NCBI GenBank assembly: GCA_963663145.1
Contig: OY760134.1
Location: forward strand, 1,736,001-1,800,000
From: Azotimanducus sp963663145
Lineage (GTDB): Bacteria > Pseudomonadota > Gammaproteobacteria > Pseudomonadales > Azotimanducaceae
Direction: 5' to 3'
Length of the DNA stretch: 64,000 nt
In this document: one piece after another, positions 1 to 9,192 of the stretch
Layout of the letters: every line of letters starts with the position of its first letter
Position numbering within the stretch: the first letter of the stretch is position 1
The notes under the pieces: model-generated
The model's database searches: none
The model's input: only the letters and a program-made list of their open reading frames with translations
Told to the model about the DNA's origin: nothing
Made by a program: the position numbers and the translations under genes

Positions 1-1
1 G

Positions 2-652
2 ATGCAGGGACGCGCCTTGAGCAAGGCCGCGTCGAACAATGTTCGCGTACTGGTGGTTGGCAACCCCGCGAACACTAATTGCCTGATCGCGCAACACAAT
101 GCAGCCAATCTCCATCCGCATCAATTCAGCGCCATGACCCGCCTCGACCACAATCGAGCCAAGGCGCAGCTCGCGCACAAGGCAAGCTCTACGGTGGACC
201 GTATCGAGCGCTTGTGCATCTGGGGGAATCACTCTTCGACCCAGTATCCGGACATGACCAACGCGCTCGTCGATGGCAAACCGGCAACCGGACTCGTCGA
301 TGAATCTTGGATCTCGGAAACCTTCATCCCATCCGTGCAGCAGCGTGGCGCCGCCATCATCAAGGCGCGCGGCGCTTCATCTGCGGCGTCGGCTGCTAAC
401 GCGGCCATAGAACACATGCGTGACTGGCTAATCGGGAGCAAGGGTGAAGACGTGATCAGCATGGCGGTCTCGGCCGATGGCAGTCACGGCATAGAAAGCG
501 GCCTCATTTATTCTTTTCCTTGCCACACCCAAGCGGGTGAGTGGCTGATTGAGCAATCGTGGCAAATCAGTGAGGAAAGTCGGAGTCGAATGCTCGCCAC
601 CCAAACGGAACTCATTGAAGAACGTGATGCCGTGAGGCACCTATTGCCTTAG
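2..652 (+). CDS. mdh: malate dehydrogenase, C-terminal two-thirds (5' end outside window)
   Basis: NAD-dependent malate dehydrogenase of the TCA cycle (malate to oxaloacetate). The frame is already open at the window edge, so roughly the first 110 residues of a normal ~326-residue protein are missing and the first Met is not a real start. Visible family motifs are NPANTNCLIA (dinucleotide/substrate loop), MTRLDHNRAK with the substrate-binding Arg, and WGNHSSTQYPD containing the catalytic His. This sequence type matches the cytosolic-like MDH group shared by many proteobacteria and eukaryotes. It ends at TAG 650-652, with 27 bp to the convergent NnrU-like gene. Confidence 0.95.
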   Translation: MQGRALSKAASNNVRVLVVGNPANTNCLIAQHNAANLHPHQFSAMTRLDHNRAKAQLAHKASSTVDRIERLCIWGNHSSTQYPDMTNALVDGKPATGLVDESWISETFIPSVQQRGAAIIKARGASSAASAANAAIEHMRDWLIGSKGEDVISMAVSADGSHGIESGLIYSFPCHTQAGEWLIEQSWQISEESRSRMLATQTELIEERDAVRHLLP

Positions 653-679
653 TCAAATCGCATTGCCGCGCTTCGGCGT

Positions 680-1378
680 CTACCAACCCAAGCCCACCGG
701 CACGCCTGAAACCCATTGATGTCCCCACCAAAGGACAACAAAAGCGATCAGGGCGAGAAGCGGCGTCAGCCAGCCAAGCTCCGAAACCTCCAAGGTCTGC
801 CGCCCGCTTGCGATCGCCGCGAAAGGCACCACGGAAGTGGCATCGCGAAACGCCTTCCAGTGCTCGCCAAAGACCTTGCGCTTGCGCCTGTCTATGAGCA
901 GCATGCCGTAGCCCGAAACCAGCAAGATTGATCCGAAGAACAGCAAGGAAGCCAAATCTCCATTGGCAAGCAGGTGGCTCAACGCCCAGAGCAGAATTGA
1001 CGACTGCACCGGATGCCGAGAGATGCGCATGACACCAATTACGGGCACCTCTTCGCCCTCGTCAAGCACGACACCCACGGTAGTCGGATTCTTGATGACC
1101 AAACCACCGATCAAGAGAAAAAGCGCGAGCGGCATCACCAGCAAAGGAATCACACGCAGCCACTCGAACGTGGGCCATAAGAATTCACCGGGCACCGCCG
1201 CGTTATAGGCCCTCACCAGCAAGACAAGTAGCAAGAGCGAGACCAAGGAGTAGACACCTATATAAGCCTTCTCACCAATCATGCCAACGAGCCCCTTGCG
1301 CAGCCCGGAACTCGTCACACCGAGATGCTGCAAGACAAACAACACCGCCATCAGACTGAGATATCCGATTTCGCTCAT
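680..1378 (-). CDS. NnrU family integral membrane protein
   Basis: A 232-residue polytopic membrane protein with about six hydrophobic segments. A cytoplasmic stretch contains RISRHPVQSSILLWALSHL, followed by a GDLASLLFFGS-type segment, which is the NnrU/isoprenylcysteine methyltransferase-like signature. NnrU was named from denitrification gene clusters and its biochemical role is not settled; no nitrogen-oxide genes lie nearby, so no such role is claimed here. Convergent with mdh, and divergent from the RND genes across a 248-bp spacer (1379-1626) in which I see no feature. Confidence 0.8.
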   Translation of the reverse strand: MSEIGYLSLMAVLFVLQHLGVTSSGLRKGLVGMIGEKAYIGVYSLVSLLLLVLLVRAYNAAVPGEFLWPTFEWLRVIPLLVMPLALFLLIGGLVIKNPTTVGVVLDEGEEVPVIGVMRISRHPVQSSILLWALSHLLANGDLASLLFFGSILLVSGYGMLLIDRRKRKVFGEHWKAFRDATSVVPFAAIASGRQTLEVSELGWLTPLLALIAFVVLWWGHQWVSGVPVGLGW

Positions 1379-1626
1379 GAAACCTTCCCTTGCAAACGCG
1401 AACGGCGTTCTATTGTAATCTCCAAGCCCAAACCACTTGAGTACTCGTCACCAAACTGTCAGACGATTGTCATTCCCCTATCGCTTTTCTTGTGCCCAAT
1501 GCGCGGCATGAGTAGCAGCGTCGAATAGTTGTTCGCCTTCATTTGCCAACGCCTGCCGGGGTAGAATGTCTGATTGACCCGCCCAGAAGCGTTTAGCCTT
1601 TTCGTCCATCTACAACAGACACGCGC

Positions 1627-2808
1627 ATGCCAAGGCTTAGATTTAGAAGTTCCAACCTACTCGCGATCGCCATTGCCGTTGTGATGGCGATATGGCTTGT
1701 GTCCGGTGTGTTTTTTACCGAAAAGGAGGTGTCTCTGACCATCGCCGAACGCAACGTCGAGTTCGAAGCCGCCAGCCGAGATGCCGGGCCAACCAGTGTG
1801 CGCACCCTAGTTAGTACCGCAAGAGAAACGAGCCCGGTGGTCACGCTGAGAGGCTTTACACGCAATAAACGCAGCGTCATGGTGCGCACGGAAGCCGACG
1901 GGCGAGTCGAAGCGCGACCGGTGGAGCGCGGTGTGAAAGTGCGCAAAGGCGACCTCTTATGCGAACTCGCGGTTGAAGACCGTCAAGTGAGGCTCGAAGA
2001 GGCCATGGCCACACGCGCTCGCGCACAACTCGATTACGACGGCGCGCGCGAGCTCCACGAACGGGGGTTGATCTCCGATGTGGACCTCGCGAATCGAACC
2101 GAACAACTGGCGCGTGCCAAGGCGGCCGAAACCAGCAGTCGCATCGCCTTGCAGCGCATACGAGTTCGCGCGCCTTTTGATGGCATCATCGAAGAAACAG
2201 GCGCCGAGGTTGGCGACTTCCTCAAGCGCGGGGATGTCTGCGCCACCCTGCTTGACTTCGACCCAATGCTGGTGGTCGGCAAGGTTTCAGAGTTCGAGGT
2301 GAGCGCGCTTTCGATTGGTGATCTCGCCGCTGCGACGCTGATCTCGGGAGAAACCATCAATGGGCGCATTAGTTTCCTCGGACGCGATAGCCGAGACGGC
2401 ACACGCACCTATCGGGTGGAAGTGGAAGTGCCCAATCCGGAACAATCCTTCCGCAGCGGTGTGACCGCCGAAATTCGGGTGCCTTTGAGTCCCATCTTGG
2501 CGCATCGCGTCACCCCCAACCTCTTGCGCCTCGACGATGCTGGACGCCTCGGTGTCTATACGGTGAGCTCGGCCAACCGGGCGGAGTTCCACGCCATCGA
2601 GATTCTGCGCGATGACCCGTCGGGGTTCTTTGTCACAGGCCTGCCCAAGATTGCGCAGCTCGTGGTGCGCGGCCAGGGCACCTTGACCCCCGGACAAGCC
2701 GTGCGGCCGGATGATGTCTCGGCTTTGAGTGCGCGCGAGGATGTACTTACCCTGGAAGAAGCCTCCGCCTCCACGAGTCCCGGAATAGTCGAGACGCCCG
2801 CAGGATAG
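1627..2808 (+). CDS. RND efflux pump periplasmic adaptor (membrane fusion protein)
   Basis: Periplasmic adaptor subunit of 393 residues, expected to bridge the inner-membrane RND pump and an outer-membrane channel. There is an N-terminal membrane anchor (about residues 10-30), then the split lipoyl/biotinyl domain (GRVEARPVERGVKVRKGD and later APFDGIIEETGAEVGDFLKRGD) around an alpha-helical hairpin rich in Ala/Arg/Glu, then beta-barrel and membrane-proximal domains. It has no lipobox, unlike AcrA. It lies 10 bp upstream of the pump gene, so the two form an operon. No outer-membrane TolC-type gene is adjacent. Substrate unknown. Confidence 0.9.
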   Translation: MPRLRFRSSNLLAIAIAVVMAIWLVSGVFFTEKEVSLTIAERNVEFEAASRDAGPTSVRTLVSTARETSPVVTLRGFTRNKRSVMVRTEADGRVEARPVERGVKVRKGDLLCELAVEDRQVRLEEAMATRARAQLDYDGARELHERGLISDVDLANRTEQLARAKAAETSSRIALQRIRVRAPFDGIIEETGAEVGDFLKRGDVCATLLDFDPMLVVGKVSEFEVSALSIGDLAAATLISGETINGRISFLGRDSRDGTRTYRVEVEVPNPEQSFRSGVTAEIRVPLSPILAHRVTPNLLRLDDAGRLGVYTVSSANRAEFHAIEILRDDPSGFFVTGLPKIAQLVVRGQGTLTPGQAVRPDDVSALSAREDVLTLEEASASTSPGIVETPAG

Positions 2809-2818
2809 ACCGAGCCCC

Positions 2819-5800
2819 ATGCGCAACATCATCGACTTTGCGATCCTTCGCTCTCGCACCACCCTGCTCGTGATGCTGGTGATCACCATATCCGGCATCT
2901 ATTCGCGTGCCGAGATTCGCATCGAACCAGATCCGGAGATCAGCGTTCCCTTTGTCGTCACCAACCTCTTTCTACCCGGGATTTCTCCGAGTGACGCGGA
3001 CCGGATGCTGGCAAGGCCCGCAGCCCCCGAGATCCTCAGCCTAGAACACCTCAAGGAATTCACCACTTACGCCTATGAAGGCGGCGCCACGCTACTCACG
3101 GAGTTTTACGAACAAGCCGATGTGGATCGGGTGGAAACGGAAGTGCGCGATGCCATAGACCGCGCACGGCGCGAGATGCCGTCCGATATGGAAGAGCCGT
3201 TGGTGAACGGAAGCGTGTTCGACGACTGGCCGATGATCGCCGTGAACCTCATCGCCGAGGAAGGTGTTCCTCATCGAGTACTGCAATCGCTTGCCGTGCG
3301 CCTCGCAGAGGAGCTCGAACAGATCACCGAGGTTCGCGAGGCGCGAATCGACGGAGAGCGCACCGAGATTATTGAAGCATTGGTGGACCCCCTGCTGCTG
3401 GAATCCTACGGGCTTTCGCTTGAGGAACTCTTCTCGGTGGTACAGCGCAATAACCGCGTCATCCCGGCAGGTTCGCTCGATTCGGGAGACGGCAGGTTCC
3501 GCATGTCTGTTCCCGGTGTGATTGAAACACTTGCCGACTTTCGCGGCCTTCCCATCAAGAACGTGGAAGACACCGTGGTGACCTTGAACGATGTCGCCGA
3601 AGTCAGACGTGTCTTCCGCGACGATGCCAGTCTCGCTTGGATCAACGGCAATCCAGGTATCAGCATCATGGCACTGCGCACACCCGACTCCAATACGCTG
3701 CAAGCGGTGCAAAAGATCAAGACAGTCACGGAAGCCTTCAAGGCTGAATTGCCGCCGAACGTCGACGTGAGTTTCACGCAAGATCAAGGCTATTTCGCCG
3801 AGTCCATGGTCAACGAGGTGCAAGGAAATATTTTGACGGCGCTGACCCTGGTCATTATTGTGGTGGTGTCGGCGCTCGGCATTCGCAGTGCGCTGATCGT
3901 CGGGCTGGCGATCCCGGTGACCTTCATGTTCACCTTCATGGGGCTTTTTGTGATCGGCTCTTCGTTCAACTTCATGGTGATGTTCGGCCTCATTCTCGGA
4001 CTCGGCATGTTGATTGACGGCGCCATCGTGATCACCGAATACGCTGACCGAAAGATGGCAGAGGGCGTTGAACGCAAACAAGCCTACTCACTTGCCGCAC
4101 GGGAAATGTTCTGGCCGGTCACGGCCTCCATTTTCACAACACTCGCGGCGTTCATTCCCTTGATCCTCTGGCCCGGGGTCTCTGGCCAGTTCATGCGCTA
4201 TTTGCCCATCACGGTCACGCTGGTGCTGATTGGTTCACTCATCTACTCGATTGTGTTTGGTCCGGTGATGGGCGCACTCTTTGGCAAAGGGCCGAGCCGC
4301 GATGCACCATTGGCGCGTATGCTTCGCCAGCTTGAAGAGGGGGATCCGCGCCGACTTCGCACCTTTACCGGCGCCTACGCACGCATGGTCTCCCAGTGTG
4401 TGAAGTACGCGCCGATCACCTTGATTGTCGGCCTTTCCATCCTGGTGTTGGTTTTTTGGCAGTACGGAAAACGCGATCTTGGGATTCGCTTTTTCGCGGA
4501 GATCGAACCCGAGTTTGGCGAGATTTCCGTCATCGCCCCGGGCAACCTCTCCGTTCAGGATACCGCGTCGATTGTTGACGAATTACAGCAGGGCCTGCTC
4601 GACATTGAAGGCGTTGAGGACATTACCGCAGCAGCCTTTCGCGGCTACACCATTAACAACGCCTCGCTGCGTAGCGACGTGGTGGGACGGGTCATGTTTG
4701 AAATCCACCACTCGGCGAATCGAGACCGTTCGGCTTGGGACATCGTCGAAGACGTAAGAGAACGCGCATCGAAACTCTCCGGGGCACGGACGGAAGTGCG
4801 CGTCGATGAACCTGGTCCGCCGGTCGGAAAGGCCCTGCAAATCGAATTTAGCTCGCGCAACCGCGCGTTGCTTGAGCCGGCTGTTGAGAAGCTCGGGCAA
4901 TTCATGTCCGAACTGCCGGGGGTTATCAATCTCGAAGATACGCTGTCCCCGCCCTCCATTGAATGGAAAATCGTCGTGGACAAGGCGCGCGCCGCGGCAC
5001 TTGGCGCGGATATCACCTCGGTGGGCACCATCGTGCAGTTCCTCACCGAAGGTGTACTGGCCAGTAAGTACCGCCCGGATGACCTGAGCGAGGAAATAGA
5101 CATTCGCGTGAGATTCCCAAGCGATAAGCGGGCGCTGGGATTACTCACCGACCTGCGTGTCAACACGCCGCAAGGCTCCATTCCCATCTCAAGTTTTGCG
5201 CGCATCGAGCCGGTGCCGCTGGTCGACAGCTTTGTTCGCAAGAACGGGATTCCGACCGAATACGTGTACGCCGATGCGGCCAAGGGCGTGCTGCCGGGCG
5301 ACCTCATTCAAGAGATCAAGGCTTGGATTGAGCGTCAGGATTTCAGTCCGAATATGCAAATCCAGTTTCTCGGCGTCAATCAAGAGCAGCAGGACGCGAT
5401 GGACTTTGTTTTGGTCGCCTTCATCCTATCGCTACTGCTCATGTTCGTGATGCTGGTGACGCAATTTGACAGCTTCTACCAATCGGTGCTGATCCTTGCC
5501 GCTGTTGTGATGTCCACGGCCGGCGTATTGCTTGGTCTCATCGTGCTCAACACGCCATTTTCGGCGGTTCTGACCGGCTTGAGCGTGGTCGCGCTAGCGG
5601 GCATTGTGGTCAACAACAACATCGTCCTCATTCACACCTACAACCAGATACGGCGCGATCATCCCACCATCGACTACGTCCAAGTGATCGTGCGCACCGC
5701 CGCCCAGAGGCTGCGCCCGGTCTTGGTCACCACCATTACGACGGTGTTTGGGCTGTTGCCGCTCGCGAACCGAATGAGCGTTGACCTGATCGAAAGAACA

Positions 5801-6019
5801 ATCATCTCCGATGGGTTTGTGTCCGGATTCCTCTCGCCCATGGCACAGGGCGTTGTGTGGGGCCTGTGTTTCGCGACCCTACTCACGCTCATCATGACAC
5901 CGGCGCTGCTGGCACTGCCGCACCATTTGCCCAAACTACGCAGAAGCAAGCGCCGTCCACACACGCACGTCATCGCGCACAACACACCAGCGAGCCAGGG
6001 AACCGCACACGCAAGGTAG
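2819..6019 (+). CDS. RND efflux transporter permease (AcrB/HAE1-type)
   Basis: Inner-membrane proton-driven exporter of 1066 residues, normal for AcrB-like pumps. It has TM1, a large periplasmic loop, a TM2-6 block, TM7, a second periplasmic loop and a TM8-12 block. The TM4 motif reads GLGMLIDGAIVITEY: the first relay Asp is present but the second position is Gly where AcrB has Asp. TM10 reads AGIVVNNNIVL, with Asn where AcrB has Lys. These substitutions recur in other HAE1 branches, so the pump is probably active with a different relay arrangement. The C-terminus is basic and hydrophilic. Partner adaptor is immediately upstream; drug specificity cannot be deduced. Confidence 0.93.
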   Translation: MRNIIDFAILRSRTTLLVMLVITISGIYSRAEIRIEPDPEISVPFVVTNLFLPGISPSDADRMLARPAAPEILSLEHLKEFTTYAYEGGATLLTEFYEQADVDRVETEVRDAIDRARREMPSDMEEPLVNGSVFDDWPMIAVNLIAEEGVPHRVLQSLAVRLAEELEQITEVREARIDGERTEIIEALVDPLLLESYGLSLEELFSVVQRNNRVIPAGSLDSGDGRFRMSVPGVIETLADFRGLPIKNVEDTVVTLNDVAEVRRVFRDDASLAWINGNPGISIMALRTPDSNTLQAVQKIKTVTEAFKAELPPNVDVSFTQDQGYFAESMVNEVQGNILTALTLVIIVVVSALGIRSALIVGLAIPVTFMFTFMGLFVIGSSFNFMVMFGLILGLGMLIDGAIVITEYADRKMAEGVERKQAYSLAAREMFWPVTASIFTTLAAFIPLILWPGVSGQFMRYLPITVTLVLIGSLIYSIVFGPVMGALFGKGPSRDAPLARMLRQLEEGDPRRLRTFTGAYARMVSQCVKYAPITLIVGLSILVLVFWQYGKRDLGIRFFAEIEPEFGEISVIAPGNLSVQDTASIVDELQQGLLDIEGVEDITAAAFRGYTINNASLRSDVVGRVMFEIHHSANRDRSAWDIVEDVRERASKLSGARTEVRVDEPGPPVGKALQIEFSSRNRALLEPAVEKLGQFMSELPGVINLEDTLSPPSIEWKIVVDKARAAALGADITSVGTIVQFLTEGVLASKYRPDDLSEEIDIRVRFPSDKRALGLLTDLRVNTPQGSIPISSFARIEPVPLVDSFVRKNGIPTEYVYADAAKGVLPGDLIQEIKAWIERQDFSPNMQIQFLGVNQEQQDAMDFVLVAFILSLLLMFVMLVTQFDSFYQSVLILAAVVMSTAGVLLGLIVLNTPFSAVLTGLSVVALAGIVVNNNIVLIHTYNQIRRDHPTIDYVQVIVRTAAQRLRPVLVTTITTVFGLLPLANRMSVDLIERTIISDGFVSGFLSPMAQGVVWGLCFATLLTLIMTPALLALPHHLPKLRRSKRRPHTHVIAHNTPASQGTAHAR

Positions 6020-6107
6020 TGCACCGTCCCGCAAATAGACGCGATGATCTGGTGAAGTCTGCTTCGTTGAGCACCTACCACACTCGTCACTTGCAGAACC
6101 TCTTCAA

Positions 6108-8402
6108 ATGCTTCGCCGCTTAAATGTCTTGCAGCGCCTGTTGGGAAGCCTCGTGCGCGCGCAGGTGAGCGGGAATGTGCCCGAGCGAGATGCTGAATGT
6201 ATCCTCTATGTGCTGCCCCGACCCGCCCTCACCGACCTCGCGGTGCTGTGCGCCAGTGCCAAGCATCGAGGTTTACCCGCTCCGGAGGCGCTCTCGGCAG
6301 CAGATGGCGATCTGCGCCAGTTCGAGTTCTTAAGCCAAAACGTCGGCTGGTTTCTTCGCCGCAGCCTCATGCACCGCTATCCGCAGGGCCTGAAACGGGC
6401 GCATCAACTGGCCAGAGAGGGGCGGTCGGTGAAGCTGGTGCCGGTGAGCGTGTTTTGGAGCCGCTCACCCCATCACGAAATGTCCTTCATGAAAATCCTG
6501 ATGTCCGAGCGCTGGACCGCCACCACGCGGCTACGGCGGTTCTTTCAGATCTTCTTGAATCGCAAGCTGGTGCATCTGGTATTCGCACCCGCCATAGACC
6601 TGTCGCACCTGGTGGATGTTTCTGCGAACCCGCACAGGGAGTTGCGACGAACCGCCCGTTTACTCCGCGTTATTTTCAAGAACCAAAAGCTTGCGCTCCT
6701 TGGCCCGGAGCTTTCCCTGAAGCGTCGCGCGCTCTCCAACGTCTTGGCCCATCCAGAAGTGCGCCGGGCGATCGAGCGCGACTCGGTGGCGAGCGGTCAC
6801 CGACTTACCCAATCCCAACGTCGCGCGCGTCGACTCCTGCACGGCATCGTTTCCGATTTTTCACCAGTGACGCTGCGCTGGGTCTATGGCCTTGTCGCCT
6901 GGTGCTGGAGGCGCGCAAAGGTCACCTTCTCGATCCACGGGCTTGAGACAACACGATCTTGTGCGCAGACCGCCAATCTCGTCTATCTGCCCTGCCATCA
7001 AAGTCACTTGGACTACATTGTGCTCTCCTTCCTCTTGTACGAGCAGGGCCTCGCCCTGCCGCACATTGCCTCCGGAGACAACTTGAATCTTCCCGTGCTT
7101 GGGAGGCGGCTTCGGCAATGCGGTGCCTTCTATATCCGCCGCAGCTTTCGAGATGATGACCTGTACCGCAATGTCATTACCCAATACATCCGGCTGATTC
7201 TATTGCGCGGCCATTCGGTTGAATTCTTTCTCGAAGGCTCACGTAGCCGCTCGGGATTTCTCATGCCTCCGAGATTGGGCATGCTACAGGTCACGCTCGG
7301 AGCGGCCCAGGCACCCCCGGCGAGGCCGCTGGCGCTGATTCCGGTCCGTTACAGCTTCGAACGCATGTTGGATGGCGAGACGCTTGCGCACGAACTCACC
7401 GGCGCCTCCAAGCAAAGAGAGTCGTGGCCCGATCTCTTCCGAGGGTTCTTTCGAATGCGAAGCGGGCTCGGCCGCATTGGCATTTCCTTTGGCGAACCGT
7501 TCGTCATCGACCACCCAAGCCAGCATCAAATCCCGGAATTGGCGATGGAGGTGCTCGCCAGAATCAATCAAAAATCGCTCGCAACCGCGTCGCATCTGCT
7601 TGCGTTGGCACTTCTCGGCGCCCCGAGAAGAAGGCTGGAACGCAATGTGTTGGAATCGCAGATGGCCCTCTACATCGAATGGCTGAATGTCGAGGAGTTC
7701 ATTTCCCTCGAGACCGATGCCGAGGCCAGCATTGCCGCCTGCGAACGCCAAGGACTCGTCGAATTTGAAACTTTTGCCGGGGTTGAGTTGGCGAACAGCA
7801 CGCAAAAGGGTGATCGACTGCTCCCTTGGCACAGGAACAACGCCCTGCACGCTCTCGCATTTCCGGCATTGCTCGCCTTGTTGGCGGTCTCAGCACCACT
7901 TGAAGAGACTCCCGCAGTGCATGTCTTGGATTTGTGGAACCTGGTCGCCAAGGAACTGCACTTGCCAAAATTCAATCGCCGCACTTACCGAAAGTGGCTG
8001 AACGAACTGCGAAAGCGCAACCTGATTCAAAACCAAGGCGGCGCTTACCACGGCGCATCTTACGAGGGACGTCGCCTGAGATTGCTTGCGAGATTGTTGG
8101 TCCCCACCCTGGAACGTCATCTGCTCCTCTTGGAGACCGCCCAAGACGCGCCGAATTCACAACCCTACACCCGCGACGCACTCGTTGCCGAATCCCTGCG
8201 CCGCAGCGCGCATCTCTCCGAGGTATTGTCCGAACCGCTGACCCGCGATTGTGCCCGCCTGTCGGTCTATGCCTTGCTCGGCACCCATGCGCTGACGGAA
8301 CATCCGGACGGCATTCGTTGTCATGCTCGCGCCGCTAGGCTGAAAGCCACAATTGCGGAATCTCTACCGGAAGAGAGCGTCGGAATGCTCTTGCGAGAAT
8401 GA
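6108..8402 (+). CDS. plsB: glycerol-3-phosphate 1-O-acyltransferase
   Basis: Membrane-associated acyltransferase that acylates sn-glycerol-3-phosphate, the first step of phospholipid synthesis. At 764 residues it is slightly shorter than E. coli PlsB (~807). Block I is PCHQSHLD with the catalytic HX4D pair (about His297 and Asp302), block II includes GAFYIRRSF, and block III is FFLEGSRSRSG, which binds the glycerol phosphate. The N-terminal YVLPRPALTDL segment and C-terminal domain also align with PlsB. Start chosen at ATG 6108 because it begins the hydrophobic/basic N-terminus. It follows the RND pump by 88 bp and is convergent with tsaB (9-bp gap). Confidence 0.93.
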   Translation: MLRRLNVLQRLLGSLVRAQVSGNVPERDAECILYVLPRPALTDLAVLCASAKHRGLPAPEALSAADGDLRQFEFLSQNVGWFLRRSLMHRYPQGLKRAHQLAREGRSVKLVPVSVFWSRSPHHEMSFMKILMSERWTATTRLRRFFQIFLNRKLVHLVFAPAIDLSHLVDVSANPHRELRRTARLLRVIFKNQKLALLGPELSLKRRALSNVLAHPEVRRAIERDSVASGHRLTQSQRRARRLLHGIVSDFSPVTLRWVYGLVAWCWRRAKVTFSIHGLETTRSCAQTANLVYLPCHQSHLDYIVLSFLLYEQGLALPHIASGDNLNLPVLGRRLRQCGAFYIRRSFRDDDLYRNVITQYIRLILLRGHSVEFFLEGSRSRSGFLMPPRLGMLQVTLGAAQAPPARPLALIPVRYSFERMLDGETLAHELTGASKQRESWPDLFRGFFRMRSGLGRIGISFGEPFVIDHPSQHQIPELAMEVLARINQKSLATASHLLALALLGAPRRRLERNVLESQMALYIEWLNVEEFISLETDAEASIAACERQGLVEFETFAGVELANSTQKGDRLLPWHRNNALHALAFPALLALLAVSAPLEETPAVHVLDLWNLVAKELHLPKFNRRTYRKWLNELRKRNLIQNQGGAYHGASYEGRRLRLLARLLVPTLERHLLLLETAQDAPNSQPYTRDALVAESLRRSAHLSEVLSEPLTRDCARLSVYALLGTHALTEHPDGIRCHARAARLKATIAESLPEESVGMLLRE

Positions 8403-8411
8403 CGCAGCACA

Positions 8412-9077
8412 CTAAGCGGATTCTACCCTCGCCCAATCGCTGTCAGGCTGTAGATACGCCGGAAGCGCCATCTCAGGCGAAGTTGCCGAGGCTTCGTGGA
8501 CGAGCTCCAACAGGGCCTCGGCACTCGGCAGCAGTTCCTGCCAAATCTCAAAACCGGCACAATCCACTTCTGAGCAGCCATCGCCCACCAAACGAAGCAC
8601 TGTTCCCGACATCCTCTGAAGCTCCACCTGTGAAGCCTTGCAACGGCGATCATCGCCGATACGCTCAAGCGTCTCACCCGACCAATCAAACTCCGCCCTA
8701 TAGATTTCTCCGATGCGAGCTTTCACCAAGACACAAATCCTGCAGGCATCGGGGCGTTCCCACGCCGCTTGAAGCGCGAGCGCTTTCAGACTGGACACCG
8801 CATACACCGGAAGGTCATGCGCGAGGGCCCAAGCTTGAGCCGTCGCCGCCGCCAAGCGCAATCCGGTAAAGGAGCCCGGACCGCACCCAAAGGCAACCCC
8901 GGACAAATCGGCCTCGCTGATGTCCGCTTCGGCAAGTAGCTCGTCAATCATGACCGGAAGACGCTCCTGATGCCGACGCGGCAGCACCTCGTGACGCAAC
9001 AATATCCCGTCACTCAGTTTCAATCCCACCGAGCAAGCCGATGTGGAAGTCTCTATGCCAAGTATCGCGTTTCGCAT
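8412..9077 (-). CDS. tsaB: tRNA threonylcarbamoyladenosine biosynthesis protein TsaB
   Basis: Non-catalytic ASKHA-fold partner of TsaD, needed for the t6A37 modification of ANN-decoding tRNAs. 221 residues. The N-terminus ILGIETSTSACSVGL is the family phosphate-1-like motif, and FGCGPGSFTGLRLAAATAQ is the hallmark TsaB block. Divergent from moeA, with about 115 bp between the two preferred starts; that spacer carries one of the GC-rich hairpins. Confidence 0.93.
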   Translation of the reverse strand: MRNAILGIETSTSACSVGLKLSDGILLRHEVLPRRHQERLPVMIDELLAEADISEADLSGVAFGCGPGSFTGLRLAAATAQAWALAHDLPVYAVSSLKALALQAAWERPDACRICVLVKARIGEIYRAEFDWSGETLERIGDDRRCKASQVELQRMSGTVLRLVGDGCSEVDCAGFEIWQELLPSAEALLELVHEASATSPEMALPAYLQPDSDWARVESA

Positions 9078-9094
9078 TGGTTCAGCAGAGTATT

Positions 9095-9118
9095 AAAGCC
9101 CCCCTTAAGTGGGAGTTT
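9095..9118. repeat. GC-rich intergenic hairpin, copy A (imperfect)
   Basis: AAAGCCCCCC-TTAA-GTGGGAGTTT, an imperfect palindrome with seven paired positions out of ten. It resembles the other AACTCCCC...GGGGAGTT hairpins in this window. It lies between the divergent tsaB and moeA genes, so it is not positioned as a gene-end terminator. Confidence 0.45.
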
Positions 9119-9192
9119 ATGGCCACGCCACTGCTGAAACAAGTTCACTACCAGTCTACTATGCGAAGCTAGCGGATCCCGGGGAAGGCTCA

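Noticed and set aside
3092..4081. Long antisense ORF (329 codons) inside the RND pump gene
   Set aside because: His/Asp-rich composition typical of a reverse-strand shadow; the plus-strand frame has strong RND motifs.
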